Assembly: GCF_000381365.1 (NCBI RefSeq)
Contig: NZ_KB905470.1
Location: 1 to 64,000 of the forward strand
Direction: 5' to 3'
DNA: 64,000 bases
Source: Bacteroides salyersiae WAL 10018 = DSM 18765 = JCM 12988
GTDB taxonomy: Bacteria > Bacteroidota > Bacteroidia > Bacteroidales > Bacteroidaceae
Position numbers and translations under genes: made by a program. Positions within the stretch are counted from its first letter, which is position 1; each line of letters begins with the position of its first letter. Shown piece after piece: positions 63,180 through 64,000 of the stretch. The notes beneath the pieces are model-generated. The model had not been told where the DNA came from. It saw nothing but the letters and a program-made list of their open reading frames with translations, and did not search any database.

Positions 63180-63512
63180 ATGGCTGAATACCCGGTAAAC
63201 AAGGGTATCGGTCGTCCGGTAGAGTTCAAGGGCTTGAAGGCTCAGTACCTCTTCATCTTCTGCGGAGGTCTGCTGGCTCTCTTCGTCCTGTTCGTCATCC
63301 TCTACATGGTCGGCATCGACCAGTGGATATGTATCGGCTTCGGCGCGGCATCGTCCTCCCTCCTTGTATGGCAGACCTTCGCGCTGAACGCCCGGTACGG
63401 CGAACACGGGCTGATGAAAATGGGAGCGGCACGGAGCCACCCCCGATACCTGATTAACCGGCGGCGGATACCCCGTCTGTTCAAACGACAACGAAAGGAA
63501 GAAAGACAATGA
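63180..63512 (+). CDS. traF: TraF, DUF4133 protein
   Basis: 110 residues. Two adjacent membrane segments (YLFIFCGGLLALFVLFVILYMV and IGFGAASSSLLVWQTF) give a VirB3-like layout. The basic C-terminus ends RRRIPRLFKRQRK. The stop overlaps the traG ATG (ATGA). Confidence 0.92.
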   Translation: MAEYPVNKGIGRPVEFKGLKAQYLFIFCGGLLALFVLFVILYMVGIDQWICIGFGAASSSLLVWQTFALNARYGEHGLMKMGAARSHPRYLINRRRIPRLFKRQRKEERQ

Positions 63513-64000
63513 GGAATACATCGAAAATGACAACACTGGAAAACAAGTTCCCGCTTTTAGCGGTGGAGCATGGCTGCATCATCTCAAAGGACGCCGACAT
63601 CACGGTGGCTTTCGAGGTGGAGCTGCCGGAACTTTACACCGTGACGGGCGCGGAGTACGAGGCGATACACGGCTGCTGGTGCAAGGCAATCAAGGTGCTG
63701 CCGGACTACTCCGTCGTCCACAAACAGGACTGGTTCATCAAGGAACGCTACAAGCCGGAACTTCAGAAGGACGACATGAGTTTCCTCTCACGCAGCTTCG
63801 AGCGACACTTCAACGAGCGTCCGTACCTGAAACACACCTGCTATCTCTACCTGACCAAGACGACAAAGGAGCGTAACCGGATGCAGAGCAACTTCAGCAC
63901 GCTGTGCCGGGGACATATCATCCCGAAGGAGCTGGACAAGGAAACCACGACCAAGTTCTTGGAAGCCTGCGAACAGTTCGAGCGCATCATGAACGACAGC
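63509..64000 (+). CDS. traG: TraG, VirB4-type conjugation ATPase (N-terminal part)
   Basis: The first 164 residues are present, starting at the ATGA overlap with traF; the rest lies beyond the window. The visible part is the N-terminal domain of TraG/VirB4-like ATPases: LENKFPLLAVEHGCIISKDADITVAFEVELPELYT, then VVHKQDWFI and HTCYLYLTKTTKER. The Walker motifs are not yet reached. The full protein powers the transfer channel. Confidence 0.92.
   Translation, partial: MRNTSKMTTLENKFPLLAVEHGCIISKDADITVAFEVELPELYTVTGAEYEAIHGCWCKAIKVLPDYSVVHKQDWFIKERYKPELQKDDMSFLSRSFERHFNERPYLKHTCYLYLTKTTKERNRMQSNFSTLCRGHIIPKELDKETTTKFLEACEQFERIMNDS

Overview
The window comes from a Bacteroides-type genome. It holds an rRNA operon with a Bacteroides-like 16S gene, promoters of the TTTG / TAnnTTTG type, and a chromosomal block (metF, holB-like, ricT, gldH, then rodA-mrdA-mreD-mreC-mreB and purH on the opposite strand) typical of the genus. 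I cannot assign the species with confidence.

Region 1 (1-5324): the 5' part of a 23S gene, tRNA-Ala, tRNA-Ile and a full 16S gene, all on the minus strand. Two tandem promoters lie upstream, followed by about 1.5 kb of AT- and purine-rich DNA with no credible gene. Region 2 (5325-17106): housekeeping genes for folate metabolism, DNA replication, gliding/secretion and cell shape, plus purH.

Region 3 (17133 to the window end): one end of a CTnDOT/CTnERL-type integrative conjugative element (ICE) inserted at a GTANNTTTGC core that is also the -7 box of purH. It carries the IntDOT-like integrase, the excision module (xis2c, xis2d, orf3, exc), the RteR small RNA, a methylase-helicase giant gene, tetQ-rteA-rteB, rteC, mobilization genes mobA/mobB/mobC and the start of the transfer operon (traA to traG). 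The t4CP gene mobC is split by a group II intron. A Panacea-type toxin-antitoxin-like pair sits between rteC and mobC.

Nested in the ICE (19135-32351) is a 13.2-kb mobilizable element, the classical ermF region. It has its own integrase, replication-like genes (HTH, ATPase, primase) and relaxase genes. Its resistance part (aadS, tetX2, tetX1, ermF) has the architecture of an integron cassette array. Six structured attC-like elements of 79-142 bp lie along it: one beside the recombinase, one between each pair of genes, and two at the far end. Each resistance gene has termini complementary to each other, and an XerD/IntI-like recombinase at one end faces away from the array. This is the most interesting feature of the window. 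ermF carries a one-base deletion that breaks its frame.

A second notable feature is an apparently free-standing structured RNA (about 216 nt) between rteB and a RibD-like gene. It has its own -7 box, a five-stem rod and an intrinsic terminator.

How the parts work together (established for CTnDOT): tetracycline relieves attenuation in the tetQ leader. TetQ and the RteA/RteB two-component system are then made, RteB activates rteC, and RteC activates the xis2c operon. Excision proteins then allow excision and trigger transfer gene expression, while RteR restrains the tra operon.
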